This document shows, piece by piece, positions 7,173 to 15,025 of a stretch of 16,883 nt of DNA. The notes beneath the pieces were generated by a model. It saw only the letters and a program-made list of their open reading frames with translations. It did no database searches and was not told the DNA's origin. This DNA is from an uncultured Actinomycetes bacterium (GTDB lineage Bacteria > Actinomycetota > Thermoleophilia > Solirubrobacterales > Solirubrobacteraceae): the NCBI GenBank assembly GCA_937888775.1, contig CALAQT010000060.1, positions 1-16,883 of the forward strand, written 5' to 3'. The translations under genes were made by a program, and so were the position numbers. Within the stretch, counting starts at the first letter, position 1. Every line of letters starts with the position of its first letter.

Positions 7173-8024
7173 GTGACAACGGACGATCGGCGAACCGAAG
7201 ACGGCGGGGGCGATGAGCAGGCCCAGAGCAACGTCGTTCGGCTGCCTCGGGAGTGGATCGGCCCGATCGAGGATCTGGTGCCATTCGGGCCCTCGGCTGG
7301 CTCGGCCTCATCCGCCTCGCCGCCTTACGCCGCCGCGGATCTGATTCCCCCCGGTGCGGACGACTTCTGGGGTGAGGATTCAGCCGCGGTCCAGGACGCG
7401 CTGCAAGCGCCCACTGGCCATGCGATGCCTGAGGCGCGGCACGCGCACAGCGACCGGACGACCCACCGGCGGCCGAGCCTCCACCGACCCTTCCCTCGCG
7501 CGCTGCAGCGTGCGCAGCGAAACACACCCCGCCTGCGCCGGCGGGGGCGCGCAACGGCGGCAGTCGGCGTGGTCGCGGGCCTCGCGCTGATTGTGTCCGT
7601 TGCGGAGTCGGGGCCGTCGGCGAACCCCAAGAAAGATCGCTCCAGGGCCGTCGCGACGCTCCCCGCCTCAATCGACGCGCCGTCGTCGAAGCCGTCGCCG
7701 GCGGCGAGCACGAGGCGCACCGCCAACCAAACTCCCGTGAGTCGACGCCGGCGCAGCCGGCGCGCCGAGATCCACCGCGCGTCCAAACCGCTCAGGCACA
7801 CGGCGTCGCAGCCGGGCGCACCGGTCCAGCAGGCGATCGTCGCGAGCTTGTCAGGCGTGTCCGGCAGCCCCGTTCCAGCGCAGGGCGTGCCGACCAGCGA
7901 GAGCAGCTCGCCGCCGCGCGCGACAGCAAGCAGTCACACCCAGAGCGCAGTTCACAGCAGCGCCTCGCCTGGACCGACCGGCACCGCGTCGCTGATCGGT
8001 CCCGGCACCAGTCCGAGCGGCTAG
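7173..8024 (+). CDS. Single-pass membrane protein with DFWGED motif and disordered outer tail
   Basis: The 283-residue product has three parts. The cytoplasmic N-terminus (1-120) contains VVRLPREWIGPIEDLVPFG (21-39) and ADDFWGED (62-69), then turns strongly basic. A membrane helix follows at about 126-144 (TAAVGVVAGLALIVSVAES). The remaining 139 residues, presumably outside, are Ser/Pro/Ala/Thr-rich and look disordered. The positive-inside rule supports this topology. No enzyme domain is present. I recall similar N-termini in Solirubrobacterales membrane proteins but cannot confirm it here. The GTG start at 7173 has AAAGGTC about 10 bases upstream. It probably heads an operon with the exported proteins at 8048 and 8538; the role is unknown, perhaps anchoring or signalling for the surface proteins. 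Confidence 0.75.
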   Translation: MTTDDRRTEDGGGDEQAQSNVVRLPREWIGPIEDLVPFGPSAGSASSASPPYAAADLIPPGADDFWGEDSAAVQDALQAPTGHAMPEARHAHSDRTTHRRPSLHRPFPRALQRAQRNTPRLRRRGRATAAVGVVAGLALIVSVAESGPSANPKKDRSRAVATLPASIDAPSSKPSPAASTRRTANQTPVSRRRRSRRAEIHRASKPLRHTASQPGAPVQQAIVASLSGVSGSPVPAQGVPTSESSSPPRATASSHTQSAVHSSASPGPTGTASLIGPGTSPSG

Positions 8025-8047
8025 TCGCCAGGAGAGGAGAACACCTG

Positions 8048-8527
8048 ATGCGCCCAGTCCTGAACCACCTTCGCCAGAACGCCATCGCCTACCTCGCGCT
8101 GTTCGTCGCGCTCGGCGGGACCAGCTATGCGGCGATCAACCTGCCCGCCGGGAGCATCGGCAGCAAGCAGCTGCGGAACGGCTCGATCACGCCGGTGAAG
8201 TTCAACGGCAACTACATCAACGGCTCCATTCGTGCCTGGGTACAAGCGACTCCAGGCGGAAAGATCCAGGCAGGCACCGGGAAGCCGACGGTGATCCTCG
8301 GGGACCGAGGAATGATTCCGGGCTTCTACTTCATAAAGTGGAAGGTTGCGACGCCAACGCAACGGGGATGCTTTGCGATGGCCGGAAATACGACCGAGTC
8401 GGGTCTAGCAGGCTCGGCGGAGGCGAGTCTGCAAGTGGCGAAGAACCAATGGAATGTCCTGGTTCGCACCTATGGCCCTCAAGGCCAGCCTCTTGCCCAA
8501 TACTTCTACGCGGCCATCATCTGCTGA
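8048..8527 (+). CDS. Small exported protein of the YLALFVALGGTSYAA type
   Basis: The 159-residue protein opens with a positively charged stretch and the hydrophobic export segment YLALFVALGGTSYAA (15-29). It is followed by NLPAGSIGSKQLRNGSITP, a short repeat-like module that I associate with exported proteins of Thermoleophilia. The remaining 100 residues look beta-rich (GKPTVILGDRGMIPGFYFI and on) and contain two cysteines, one C-terminal, possibly forming a disulfide. No enzymatic motif is visible. The start is well supported by GGAGAGGAG at 8031-8039. It lies 23 bases after the membrane-protein gene and 10 bases before the preferred start of the surface-protein gene, so the three are probably cotranscribed. 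Confidence 0.85.
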   Translation: MRPVLNHLRQNAIAYLALFVALGGTSYAAINLPAGSIGSKQLRNGSITPVKFNGNYINGSIRAWVQATPGGKIQAGTGKPTVILGDRGMIPGFYFIKWKVATPTQRGCFAMAGNTTESGLAGSAEASLQVAKNQWNVLVRTYGPQGQPLAQYFYAAIIC

Positions 8528-8537
8528 TGCCTTCGCG

Positions 8538-10580
8538 GTGGGTTGTGTGGCTCGCGCAGTAGCGCTGACGCTATCGGGACTCTGGTTGTCGGCCGGGGTC
8601 TTCCTCGGGCCATTTGTAATGCCCGCGCATGCTGGAACGATCTGGCTAAAGTCGTGCGCCTATTTCGCGGACGGCGGCACGGCAACTGACGTCGACGGTG
8701 CCGTATGGGGAGCGACGGGGCCTAGCCAGTTCAGTCTTGCGAATCGCTGCTCACAAGGCGGCTCGTTCCAGATCATTGCTGATGTGCATATGCCAGCTGG
8801 CGCAAGTGCGCAGTGGCACACTGTGACGCCGCCAACGATCGGAATCACCGGAGCGCTGACGCCGCTAAACCAAGTACTGATCGATCCAAATATCAGCACC
8901 GATGGGTACGCTGCAAACTACTTCTGGGCAGGGGGAAGGCAAACCGTCACTCCGGCTGGCAACTGCTGCGGCGGTATGGATTACGGCGTCGGTATAAACC
9001 GCAGCGATCTCAACGGAAGTCATTACTTCGGTTTCTTTGCGACCTGCGTAGCGAGCAGCGGATGCTACGCGCCGACCGGCCAGCTGCTCGATGTTCGCGG
9101 GATCCAGCTGACGGCCGAGGACAACACACCCCCGAGCATCGCGCCGCTTGGGTACGGAAACCTCTGGTATGAGACATCCCGCTGGGTGCGAGGCGTCTGG
9201 CCGCTCAGCTTCCAGGCGACCGACGACTCCGGAGTATGTGGGATGAGCGCGGTCGTCGACCGGCAGTCGTTCCAGGGCCCATCCGCACTCAACGACCAGG
9301 CGAGCTGGACCCAATGCCCGACGCCACAGACGATGAACTTGAGCATCGACACAGCGGACTACCCGGACGGCACCCTGGACCTCCTGCTCACGGCTTCTGA
9401 CGCAGCCAGCCCCGCCAACGTCAGCTCACCCACCGAGACGGTGTCAATCGATAACGAGCCGGTCAACCTCGATCTGTCGGGTCCGACCGACGCGCTCTCC
9501 ACCGCGGGCACGCAGTACGTGGGCGCTTTGGCTTCGGCGGGCCCGAGCGGCGTGGCCGATATCCAGTGCTCGGTCGACGGCGCGCCCTACGCCTCCTACG
9601 GCGGAAGCAGCGCTCAGATTCCGGTCCAGGGCATCGGCGAGCATTCAGTCAGCTGCTATGCCCAGAACCGCTCGATCGATTCCAACCTGGACCCCGCGAG
9701 CTCCGCGCTGGAGAGCTGGAACCTCAGCATCCGCCAGCCCACAGTTTCAGGCATCACCTTCGGATCACGCCTCCTGGACGCACTGCGTTGCCACCGAGTC
9801 AGGTTGCTCGTCAAGAAACCCGCGCACTGGGTCACGGTCCGCCGCCACGGCAAACGGTTCCGGGTGCACCGCCGCGCCGGCACTCACGTGGAGCGCGTGG
9901 TCCGCTGTCATCCGAGGGTCGTGATCCGCAAGGTCCGGGTCCACGGCCACACCCGGCGCGAGCGGATCGTGCTGCTGCCTCACACCGTGCAGCTCGGAAA
10001 GAAGCGGATCCGCTTCGATCACGCCACGACCGTCAGCGGCTGGGTCGGCACTACCGACGGCACCGCCCTCGCCGGCGCACCGGTGCACATCGTCACCGCC
10101 ACCGACAATGGCCTCGACAGATGGCGTGTCGTCACGGTCGCCACCACCAGCTCCAACGGACTCTGGCAGGCCGCCGTTCCACCGGGACCATCGCGGCTGA
10201 TCGCGGCCGTCTACCCAGGTTCGGGCACAGCCGAGCCGGCAACCTCCGGACAGGTTGAGCTCATCGTTCCCACCAAGGTCAGCCTGAAAATCCGTCCCCG
10301 CCACGCGCGCTGGGGCCACACGATCCAGATCAGCGGTCGGGTGCTGGGGGGCAACATCCCCGCCGGAAAGCTCCTGCGGCTGCGGATCGGGACGGCAGGC
10401 ATCTACTCCACCGTCGGGATACCGGACATCAGCCGCACCGGGCGCTATCTCACCACCTGGACTTTCGCCCCCGGCCGCGGGGTCGTGCACTACTGGTTCT
10501 CAGTTTCCACCCTGCCCGAAGCCGACTACCCCTACGCACAGACCAGCTCACCTCGCGTATACGTCACCGTTCACGGGTAG
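8538..10580 (+). CDS. Large secreted Ig-like surface protein
   Basis: The 680-residue product has a signal peptide ending in PAHA (about residue 32). Next is a Cys-containing beta-rich domain (about 33-200, with CCGG and paired cysteines), then an Ig-like module after the NTPPSIAP linker (about 200-310, FQATDDSGVCGMSAVVD) and a second module (VDGAPYASYGG). A very basic His/Arg segment lies at about 410-494. Two C-terminal beta modules follow (TTVSGWVGTTDGTALAGAPV; ARWGHTIQISGRVLGGNIP), and the protein ends in a YPYA motif and VYVTVHG. No catalytic residues are evident, which suggests a structural or adhesive envelope protein. The start is uncertain. I prefer the GTG at 8538, just after the upstream stop, over the ATG at 8454, which would overlap the previous gene by 74 bases; a GTG at 8547 is also possible. 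The first 500 bases are visibly less GC-rich. Confidence 0.75.
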   Translation: MGCVARAVALTLSGLWLSAGVFLGPFVMPAHAGTIWLKSCAYFADGGTATDVDGAVWGATGPSQFSLANRCSQGGSFQIIADVHMPAGASAQWHTVTPPTIGITGALTPLNQVLIDPNISTDGYAANYFWAGGRQTVTPAGNCCGGMDYGVGINRSDLNGSHYFGFFATCVASSGCYAPTGQLLDVRGIQLTAEDNTPPSIAPLGYGNLWYETSRWVRGVWPLSFQATDDSGVCGMSAVVDRQSFQGPSALNDQASWTQCPTPQTMNLSIDTADYPDGTLDLLLTASDAASPANVSSPTETVSIDNEPVNLDLSGPTDALSTAGTQYVGALASAGPSGVADIQCSVDGAPYASYGGSSAQIPVQGIGEHSVSCYAQNRSIDSNLDPASSALESWNLSIRQPTVSGITFGSRLLDALRCHRVRLLVKKPAHWVTVRRHGKRFRVHRRAGTHVERVVRCHPRVVIRKVRVHGHTRRERIVLLPHTVQLGKKRIRFDHATTVSGWVGTTDGTALAGAPVHIVTATDNGLDRWRVVTVATTSSNGLWQAAVPPGPSRLIAAVYPGSGTAEPATSGQVELIVPTKVSLKIRPRHARWGHTIQISGRVLGGNIPAGKLLRLRIGTAGIYSTVGIPDISRTGRYLTTWTFAPGRGVVHYWFSVSTLPEADYPYAQTSSPRVYVTVHG

Positions 10581-10596
10581 CGGCGGTTCAGCCGCT
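10579..10596 (+). terminator. Hairpin at the end of the surface-protein gene
   Basis: AGCGGC (10579-10584) pairs with GCCGCT (10591-10596) around a 6-nt loop, starting at the stop codon. No T-tract follows. Position suggests a weak or Rho-assisted terminator. The following 257 bases, to 10853, contain no gene I can support. Confidence 0.35.
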
Positions 10597-10853
10597 GTCG
10601 CCGCCCAGGATGCCAGGACCGATGTACCAGCCCGGACCAGGAGTGCCGACAGCTCGTTTCCAGAAGCGAAGCAGGCGCCGGCCAGCGGGCCATGCAGTCA
10701 GCGTGGATCTGCACGCTGACCGCAGCCAACACCGACTCCCGGCTCTACCGGGAAGCCCGTGGCTTTCGCAGGCGCGCTGTAGTGAGACGACGCTCAGCGC
10801 GGCCCAGCGGGCCACAGAGTGGCGAGTCTCGTCGCGGACCCCCGGCCCCCGGC

Positions 10854-11255
10854 TCATCCTCCGGTCGGCGGCGTTGGCGCGCCCGCGTCGTACAGCTTCG
10901 AAACCGGGATCGGCGTGCCCGACCGGACGTCGCCGCTGGCGATCTCGGATGAGACTGACAGGACCGCGTACACACGATCGCCCACGCTGAGCGCGGAAGC
11001 GCTCGACGCCGTCGCGGTAGCCGACGAATGGCGGACGTAGATGCTCGCGGCACTGATATCGAGCGTCGCCGTGTGCGACTCTCCGGAGTCACCGAACGTG
11101 ATTGTGATCTGGCCCGAGCCGATGCTCGCGAGGAACTCCTGCTCGTTCCGGACGCGCACCATTGCCGAGACGCGCTTGGTTCGGGTTCCGCGGAGCGCGG
11201 CCACAAGCTCGCGGGCGCCACGGAGGTCTCGCCTCGGCTGCGACCGACGACTCAC
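10854..11255 (-). CDS. Small beta-rich protein of unknown function, coupled to sulfotransferase
   Basis: The 133-residue product has a basic N-terminus (MSRRSQPRRDLRGARELVAA) and then a beta-strand-rich core. This includes GQITITFGDS, ATLDISAASIYVRH and LSVGDRVYAVLSVSSEIASG. The core suggests a small barrel, similar in style to DUF5666 domains; that match is tentative. It ends in a Pro/Gly tail. There is no signal peptide or catalytic motif. The GTG start at 11255 overlaps the stop of the upstream sulfotransferase (GTGA), so translation is probably coupled and that start is well supported. Codon third positions are strongly G/C, as in its neighbours. Its link to sulfation or glycan assembly is inferred only from position. 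Confidence 0.7.
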   Translation of the reverse strand: MSRRSQPRRDLRGARELVAALRGTRTKRVSAMVRVRNEQEFLASIGSGQITITFGDSGESHTATLDISAASIYVRHSSATATASSASALSVGDRVYAVLSVSSEIASGDVRSGTPIPVSKLYDAGAPTPPTGG

Positions 11256-12307
11256 CGGCGGGAGCCGGACAGGCGCCGACTTCGTGCCTGGCCGTACTGA
11301 GCGGCCAGTTCGAAGCGGAGGCCACGAGTGCGCGATAGCGTTTTCCGTTTGAGAGTGCCCGGCAGCCGCCGCAGGCTATCGGCCTCGACGCGGAGGACCG
11401 CGCGCAGGGCGGGACGGTCCGCCGCATACCCCAGCTCGCCGAGCAGAGGTTGCGCCGCCGCCTCCAGCGCTCGCTGCTCGGCAGCGGACGATTCCGTTCG
11501 CCAATCGCGGAGCCCAGCGGTTGGCGGCAAGGATACGTGTCCGTGGTCGACGTACTCCGGATCGTGTGGGTGACCGGACCAGACCCGCTGCTGTCCGGTG
11601 CGGTGGTACTCGAGCATGTCCTGGGCAAACGGCTCGTGGAGGAACTCGCACACTCCCCGCAGGACCCGCTCAGGCTGCGCGATCAGGTCCTCGAGCCTGA
11701 CCTCTAGGTACTGCCCCGAGGGCCGCTGCCGGCCCGCACTGATTCCGTTCCGCACTCGAGCCTTCCACAACGACGCGGCGGCGATGGGTGTCGGAGGTCC
11801 CCAGCGCTGCGACGCGAGGGACGCCGCCACCTCTCGTCCGTCCCGAATGATGTGGATGAACTGCGCGCCCGGGAACAGCTCGGCGAGCAGGGGGATGTGG
11901 GCGAGGTATGGCGACGACTTGTCTCCCCAGCGCCGCTTGCCATTTGCGGCGGCGTAGGCGGCAAACACGGTCCGCATCACCTCGGCGTAGGAGGACGGAG
12001 CGGTGATCGCCGCCATTTGGGGTACGACCGCCGGATCCAGTCCCCAGCGCGCAAACCTGACATGATCAAGCACTCGCTCCAAGGTGTGAGCGGGAGAACG
12101 CCGCGCCGCGAGCCACCCGGTGTGACCGTGGAGCTCGACGACGAAGTGCGACTCGTCGGGGATCGCCAGTGACGGATGGCTGTCGAGCATGAGGCGCAGC
12201 AGGGTCGTCCCCGACCTCGGGCAGCCGACGACGAAGACGGGCGCGCAGTCCAAAGCCGAAGGCCTCGGTGACACGGATGAACCAGGCCAGGGGGATTGCT
12301 TTCTCAC
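11252..12307 (-). CDS. PAPS-dependent sulfotransferase (Sulfotransfer_3-like)
   Basis: This 351-residue protein has the two sulfate-donor binding motifs of the family. The 5'-phosphosulfate loop is VVGCPRSGTTLLRLML (about 26-41) and the 3'-phosphate site is FIHIIRDGREVAASLASQ (Arg155, Ser163). A DESHF segment after the P-loop and WGDKSSPY before the second motif are typical. It would transfer sulfate from PAPS to a hydroxyl or amino group, probably of a carbohydrate; the acceptor is unknown. The start is uncertain: the GTG at 12307 has GGAG eight bases upstream, whereas a TTG at 12346 would add 13 residues without a ribosome site. It is divergent from a second, different sulfotransferase and coupled downstream to the beta-rich protein. 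Confidence 0.88.
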   Translation of the reverse strand: MRKQSPWPGSSVSPRPSALDCAPVFVVGCPRSGTTLLRLMLDSHPSLAIPDESHFVVELHGHTGWLAARRSPAHTLERVLDHVRFARWGLDPAVVPQMAAITAPSSYAEVMRTVFAAYAAANGKRRWGDKSSPYLAHIPLLAELFPGAQFIHIIRDGREVAASLASQRWGPPTPIAAASLWKARVRNGISAGRQRPSGQYLEVRLEDLIAQPERVLRGVCEFLHEPFAQDMLEYHRTGQQRVWSGHPHDPEYVDHGHVSLPPTAGLRDWRTESSAAEQRALEAAAQPLLGELGYAADRPALRAVLRVEADSLRRLPGTLKRKTLSRTRGLRFELAAQYGQARSRRLSGSRR

Positions 12308-12369
12308 CTTGCTGTCTCCATCGCTGCGGGGCGCGAGTTGGATCAAAGGCCGGGACTCACGGGCGGCTT

Positions 12370-12382
12370 AGGTAGCCTACCT
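12370..12382. promoter_or_regulatory. Palindrome between divergent sulfotransferase genes
   Basis: AGGTAG (12370-12375) and CTACCT (12377-12382) form a perfect 6-bp inverted repeat around a single C, ending two bases before the GTG at 12385. It may be an operator shared by the divergent genes, or a hairpin masking the AGG-type ribosome site. A chance occurrence is not excluded. Confidence 0.35.
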
Positions 12383-12384
12383 GC

Positions 12385-13278
12385 GTGAGCTCGAGCGGGT
12401 CGAGAACTTGCACGCGAGAGCAGGCTGGCGCGCTGGTGTTCGGGCTGCGCGAGCGCATGGCAGGCATCCCAGACCGGACTCGTTTCCTGGCGCGCCGGTC
12501 GACCGCAAGCAGGCGTGTGCTACCGGATTTCCTGATCATCGGAGCGCAGAAGAGCGGGACTGCCTTTCTCCGCATGTCGCTCGCCCAGCACCCAGCGATC
12601 ACGATGGCCATCAAGCCAGAGGTGCATTACTTCGACTGGAATTCTCACCGGGGGATCGGCTGGTACCGGGCGCACTTCCCCCCACGCAGCGCACGCCAGC
12701 GGAGCCTCCACCGGGGCGAGGAGTTCGCCACCGGAGAGAAGTCGCCGTACTACTTGTTTGACCCGGCGGTGCCCGTTCTCGTCCGCGCTGTCCTCCCCGA
12801 GGTCAAGCTCATCGTCCTGCTCCGCGACCCGGTCGCGCGTGCTTTCTCTCACTACCAGCAGGCCACGCGGCGAGGGCAGGAAACGCTCTCGTTCGAGGAT
12901 GCCGTGGCAAGCGAGCTCCGACAGGGCGAGCGTCGTTGCGCCCCGGCGGACCCGCGTGGCCGCAGCTTCGATTACAACCGGCGCTCGTATATCGCTCGCG
13001 GCCGGTATGCCGAGCAGCTCGATCGATGGCTGTGTCACTTCGACCGGGAGCAGATCCACGTGACGGTGAGCGAACGGTTCTTCGCGGACCCGGCTCGAGC
13101 GGTCTGCGAGATACAGCAGTTCGTCGGGCTGACCCCCGTCGTGCCAGAGAACCTCAGGCACAGTCGCCGCCCGTATGCGCCGATGTCCGCCGCGCTCCGT
13201 CTTCAGTTACATGAGATCTTCGCCGATGACGTGGGGCGCCTGGCGAAGATCATCGGCGAAGATCCGGGATGGTGGTAG
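12385..13278 (+). CDS. PAPS-dependent sulfotransferase (Sulfotransfer_1, carbohydrate type)
   Basis: The 297-residue protein contains PDFLIIGAQKSGTAFLRMSL (about 47-66) as the phosphosulfate loop and KLIVLLRDPVARAFSHYQQA (141-160) as the 3'-phosphate site with Arg147 and Ser155. KPEVHYFDW and GEKSPYYLFDP in between are characteristic of heparan-type N- and O-sulfotransferases, in which a Lys or Glu near the acceptor helps catalysis. The last 80 residues contain RSYIARGRYAEQLDRWL and a C-terminal FADDVGRLAKIIG helix usual for the group. The GTG at 12385 is the first start; an ATG at 12457 is possible and would remove 24 poorly conserved-looking residues. It faces the glycosyltransferase operon, 41 bases away, and probably sulfates the glycan made there. 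Confidence 0.88.
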   Translation: MSSSGSRTCTREQAGALVFGLRERMAGIPDRTRFLARRSTASRRVLPDFLIIGAQKSGTAFLRMSLAQHPAITMAIKPEVHYFDWNSHRGIGWYRAHFPPRSARQRSLHRGEEFATGEKSPYYLFDPAVPVLVRAVLPEVKLIVLLRDPVARAFSHYQQATRRGQETLSFEDAVASELRQGERRCAPADPRGRSFDYNRRSYIARGRYAEQLDRWLCHFDREQIHVTVSERFFADPARAVCEIQQFVGLTPVVPENLRHSRRPYAPMSAALRLQLHEIFADDVGRLAKIIGEDPGWW

Positions 13279-13319
13279 CTGCACGCGATACCGACGAGGA
13301 AACGCAGCTTGCCGAGGCC

Positions 13320-14174
13320 TCAAAGGCAGAGTATGCGCAGCCGCACCGAGCCGATCAGCCGCCCGATGCGGCGGCCCGCGATCCGGGCAGCTCGGAACGG
13401 ACGTCCGGTGGCCAGGTAGACCGGAACGATCACGCAGTCATAAGCCAGGTCGCGCAGTGGCGAGCGTCTCATGCCATACACGTGGAACTCCTGGTAGTGG
13501 CGAACGATCGACCTACCGTCACGGACGGACAAGAGGAACGTGCGCCACGGGGACAGCGCCTTTACGCGTCGATCCACTACAGCCCCAGGCTCGAATACCA
13601 GCTCATACCCCGCGAGCTGCGCCCGCCAGCAGAGAGCCGTGTCGTCGCCCTCGGGGTAACCTACGCGGAAGCCGCCGAGCTGCTCGAACAGCGAGCGCCG
13701 AAGACCGAGGTTGGCACCCGTTCCCGACGGTAGAAAGCCCCACCGCGGGGTCCGGTAGTCACCCTTGTCGTACACCGCGGCGACCCCCGGCGGGTTGAGC
13801 TTGGCGTGGTCGAAGATGCCCGCCACCAGTGGGCTTCGTCGCAGTGCGGCTACTAAGACCCGAAGCCAGTCGGGGCGGACCTCGTCATCTGCATCGCAGA
13901 ACGCGAGCAGTTCGCCCGCGGCGGCGACGGCCCCAACGTTCTTTGCATACCCGCATTCCGCGACGCCGGTGGCCTGCACTACCCGGATGGGAAGGCGTTC
14001 CCGCCACTCGTCTACTACGGCCATGCTGTCGTCGCGACTCTCGTTGTCCACCACGATGATCTCCCAGGTATCCGCGTAGTCCTGCCGAGCGAGGGCAGCC
14101 AGCTGCGCGGCGATCGTGGCCTCCATGTCTCGTACCGGCATGACGACGCTCACGATCGGGCGGTTTAGAGACAC
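13320..14174 (-). CDS. GT2 family glycosyltransferase (tandem copy A)
   Basis: The 284-residue product has a GT-A fold. The N-terminal nucleotide-binding strand is VSVVMPVRDMEATI, followed by IIVVDNESRDDS, the metal-binding FCDADDE motif and GFLPSGTGANLGLRRSLFE. The acceptor-side helix follows (DDTALCWRAQLAGYEL). It would transfer a sugar from a nucleotide donor; the specific sugar cannot be read. The C-terminus is basic and amphipathic (FRAARIAGRRIGRLIGSVRL), likely resting on the membrane. The GTG at 14174 is preferred because homology with copy B begins there; it overlaps the last codons of copy B by 10 bases. More than half of its residues match copy B in order, so the pair arose by tandem duplication. 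It is the last gene of the operon. Confidence 0.88.
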   Translation of the reverse strand: MSLNRPIVSVVMPVRDMEATIAAQLAALARQDYADTWEIIVVDNESRDDSMAVVDEWRERLPIRVVQATGVAECGYAKNVGAVAAAGELLAFCDADDEVRPDWLRVLVAALRRSPLVAGIFDHAKLNPPGVAAVYDKGDYRTPRWGFLPSGTGANLGLRRSLFEQLGGFRVGYPEGDDTALCWRAQLAGYELVFEPGAVVDRRVKALSPWRTFLLSVRDGRSIVRHYQEFHVYGMRRSPLRDLAYDCVIVPVYLATGRPFRAARIAGRRIGRLIGSVRLRILCL

Positions 14175-15025
14175 AGGACGCCCGACCGGATTGAGCCAAT
14201 GAGCCGCCCCACACGTCGACCAGCCACCCGTGCGGCTCGGTAGCGTCGACCGGTGGCAAGCCAGAGCGGAACGGTCGCCCAATCGTAGATCAAGTCGCGC
14301 AGCGGTGACCGGGGCATTCCGAGATCTCGGAATTCCTGGTATATGCGGACCACCCCAAGGCCGTCACGCACATGCACGCGGAACACCTGCCACCAGCTCA
14401 GCGCCTGTAGACGCCGATGCACGACAGCCGCGGATTCGAGCGTCAGCTCGTAGCCGGCGAGCTGCGCCCGCCAGCAGAAGGCCGCGTCTACTCCTCTCCG
14501 GTAACCCTCGGGGAAGCCCGCAATCTCGTCGAACACCGTCCGCCGGACACCGAGGTTGCCGGCCCCGCCGGCTGGCAGGAATCCCCACCACGGAGCGTCA
14601 CACTCGTCCTGGTCGTACGTAGCGGCCAGTTTCGGCGGGTTGAGCCTGGCGTGGTCCAGACGGCCGACGACCACGGGGTTACGTTCCAGGGCGCTCACCA
14701 TGACTCGAAGCCAATCTGGCCCGACCTCGTCATCGGCGTCGCAGAACGCCAACAGCTCGCTCTGCGCTGCGGCGACCGCGACGTTCCTGGCGTATCCACT
14801 GTCGGCAGACCGGGAGGCGTCTACCCGCCGCAGCGGAAGGTAGTCCTGCCACCACTCCACGACGGCGATCGTGCCGTCGCTGCTGCCGTTGTCGGCAACG
14901 ACGATCTGCCAGCGGTCGGTGAAGTCCTGGCGGGCGAGCGCGGCGAGCTGTCCGCCGATCGTGGCCTCCATATCGCGGACCGGGATGACCACAGTGACGA
15001 CCGGGAGGTCTGCAACTCCGCTCAT
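14165..15025 (-). CDS. GT2 family glycosyltransferase (tandem copy B)
   Basis: This 286-residue GT-A enzyme is a paralogue of the next gene. It shares PVRDMEATI, QLAALARQD, LLAFCDADDE, FCWRAQLAGYEL, SPLRDL and the final RLIGS segment. It diverges in the middle (DQDECDAPWWGFLPAGGAGN), where sugar specificity may differ. The ATG at 15025 overlaps the upstream stop as ATGA; a longer reading from 15349 is rejected because it only shadows the GT4 gene. The CDADDE motif would bind the metal and nucleotide-sugar, and the basic C-terminus suggests membrane contact. It is part of the right-hand glycan operon. Confidence 0.88.
   Translation of the reverse strand: MSGVADLPVVTVVIPVRDMEATIGGQLAALARQDFTDRWQIVVADNGSSDGTIAVVEWWQDYLPLRRVDASRSADSGYARNVAVAAAQSELLAFCDADDEVGPDWLRVMVSALERNPVVVGRLDHARLNPPKLAATYDQDECDAPWWGFLPAGGAGNLGVRRTVFDEIAGFPEGYRRGVDAAFCWRAQLAGYELTLESAAVVHRRLQALSWWQVFRVHVRDGLGVVRIYQEFRDLGMPRSPLRDLIYDWATVPLWLATGRRYRAARVAGRRVGRLIGSIRSGVLCL

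Noticed and set aside
7054..7671. Minus-strand 205-codon frame overlapping two divergent genes
   Set aside because: It is Arg/Pro-rich, covers the intergenic promoter and runs antisense to the membrane protein, which has a clear TM helix and motif.
9566..10490. Long frames on both strands inside the surface-protein gene
   Set aside because: They have shadow composition (Arg/His/Pro- or Asp/Gly-rich), no start signals, and contradict the beta-module protein in the main frame.
10588..10857. Minus-strand 89-codon frame overlapping the 133-residue protein gene as ATGA
   Set aside because: Only about 73 percent of third codon positions are G/C, less than neighbouring genes, and the product is Arg/Trp/Cys-rich without recognisable structure. 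The overlap may be chance.
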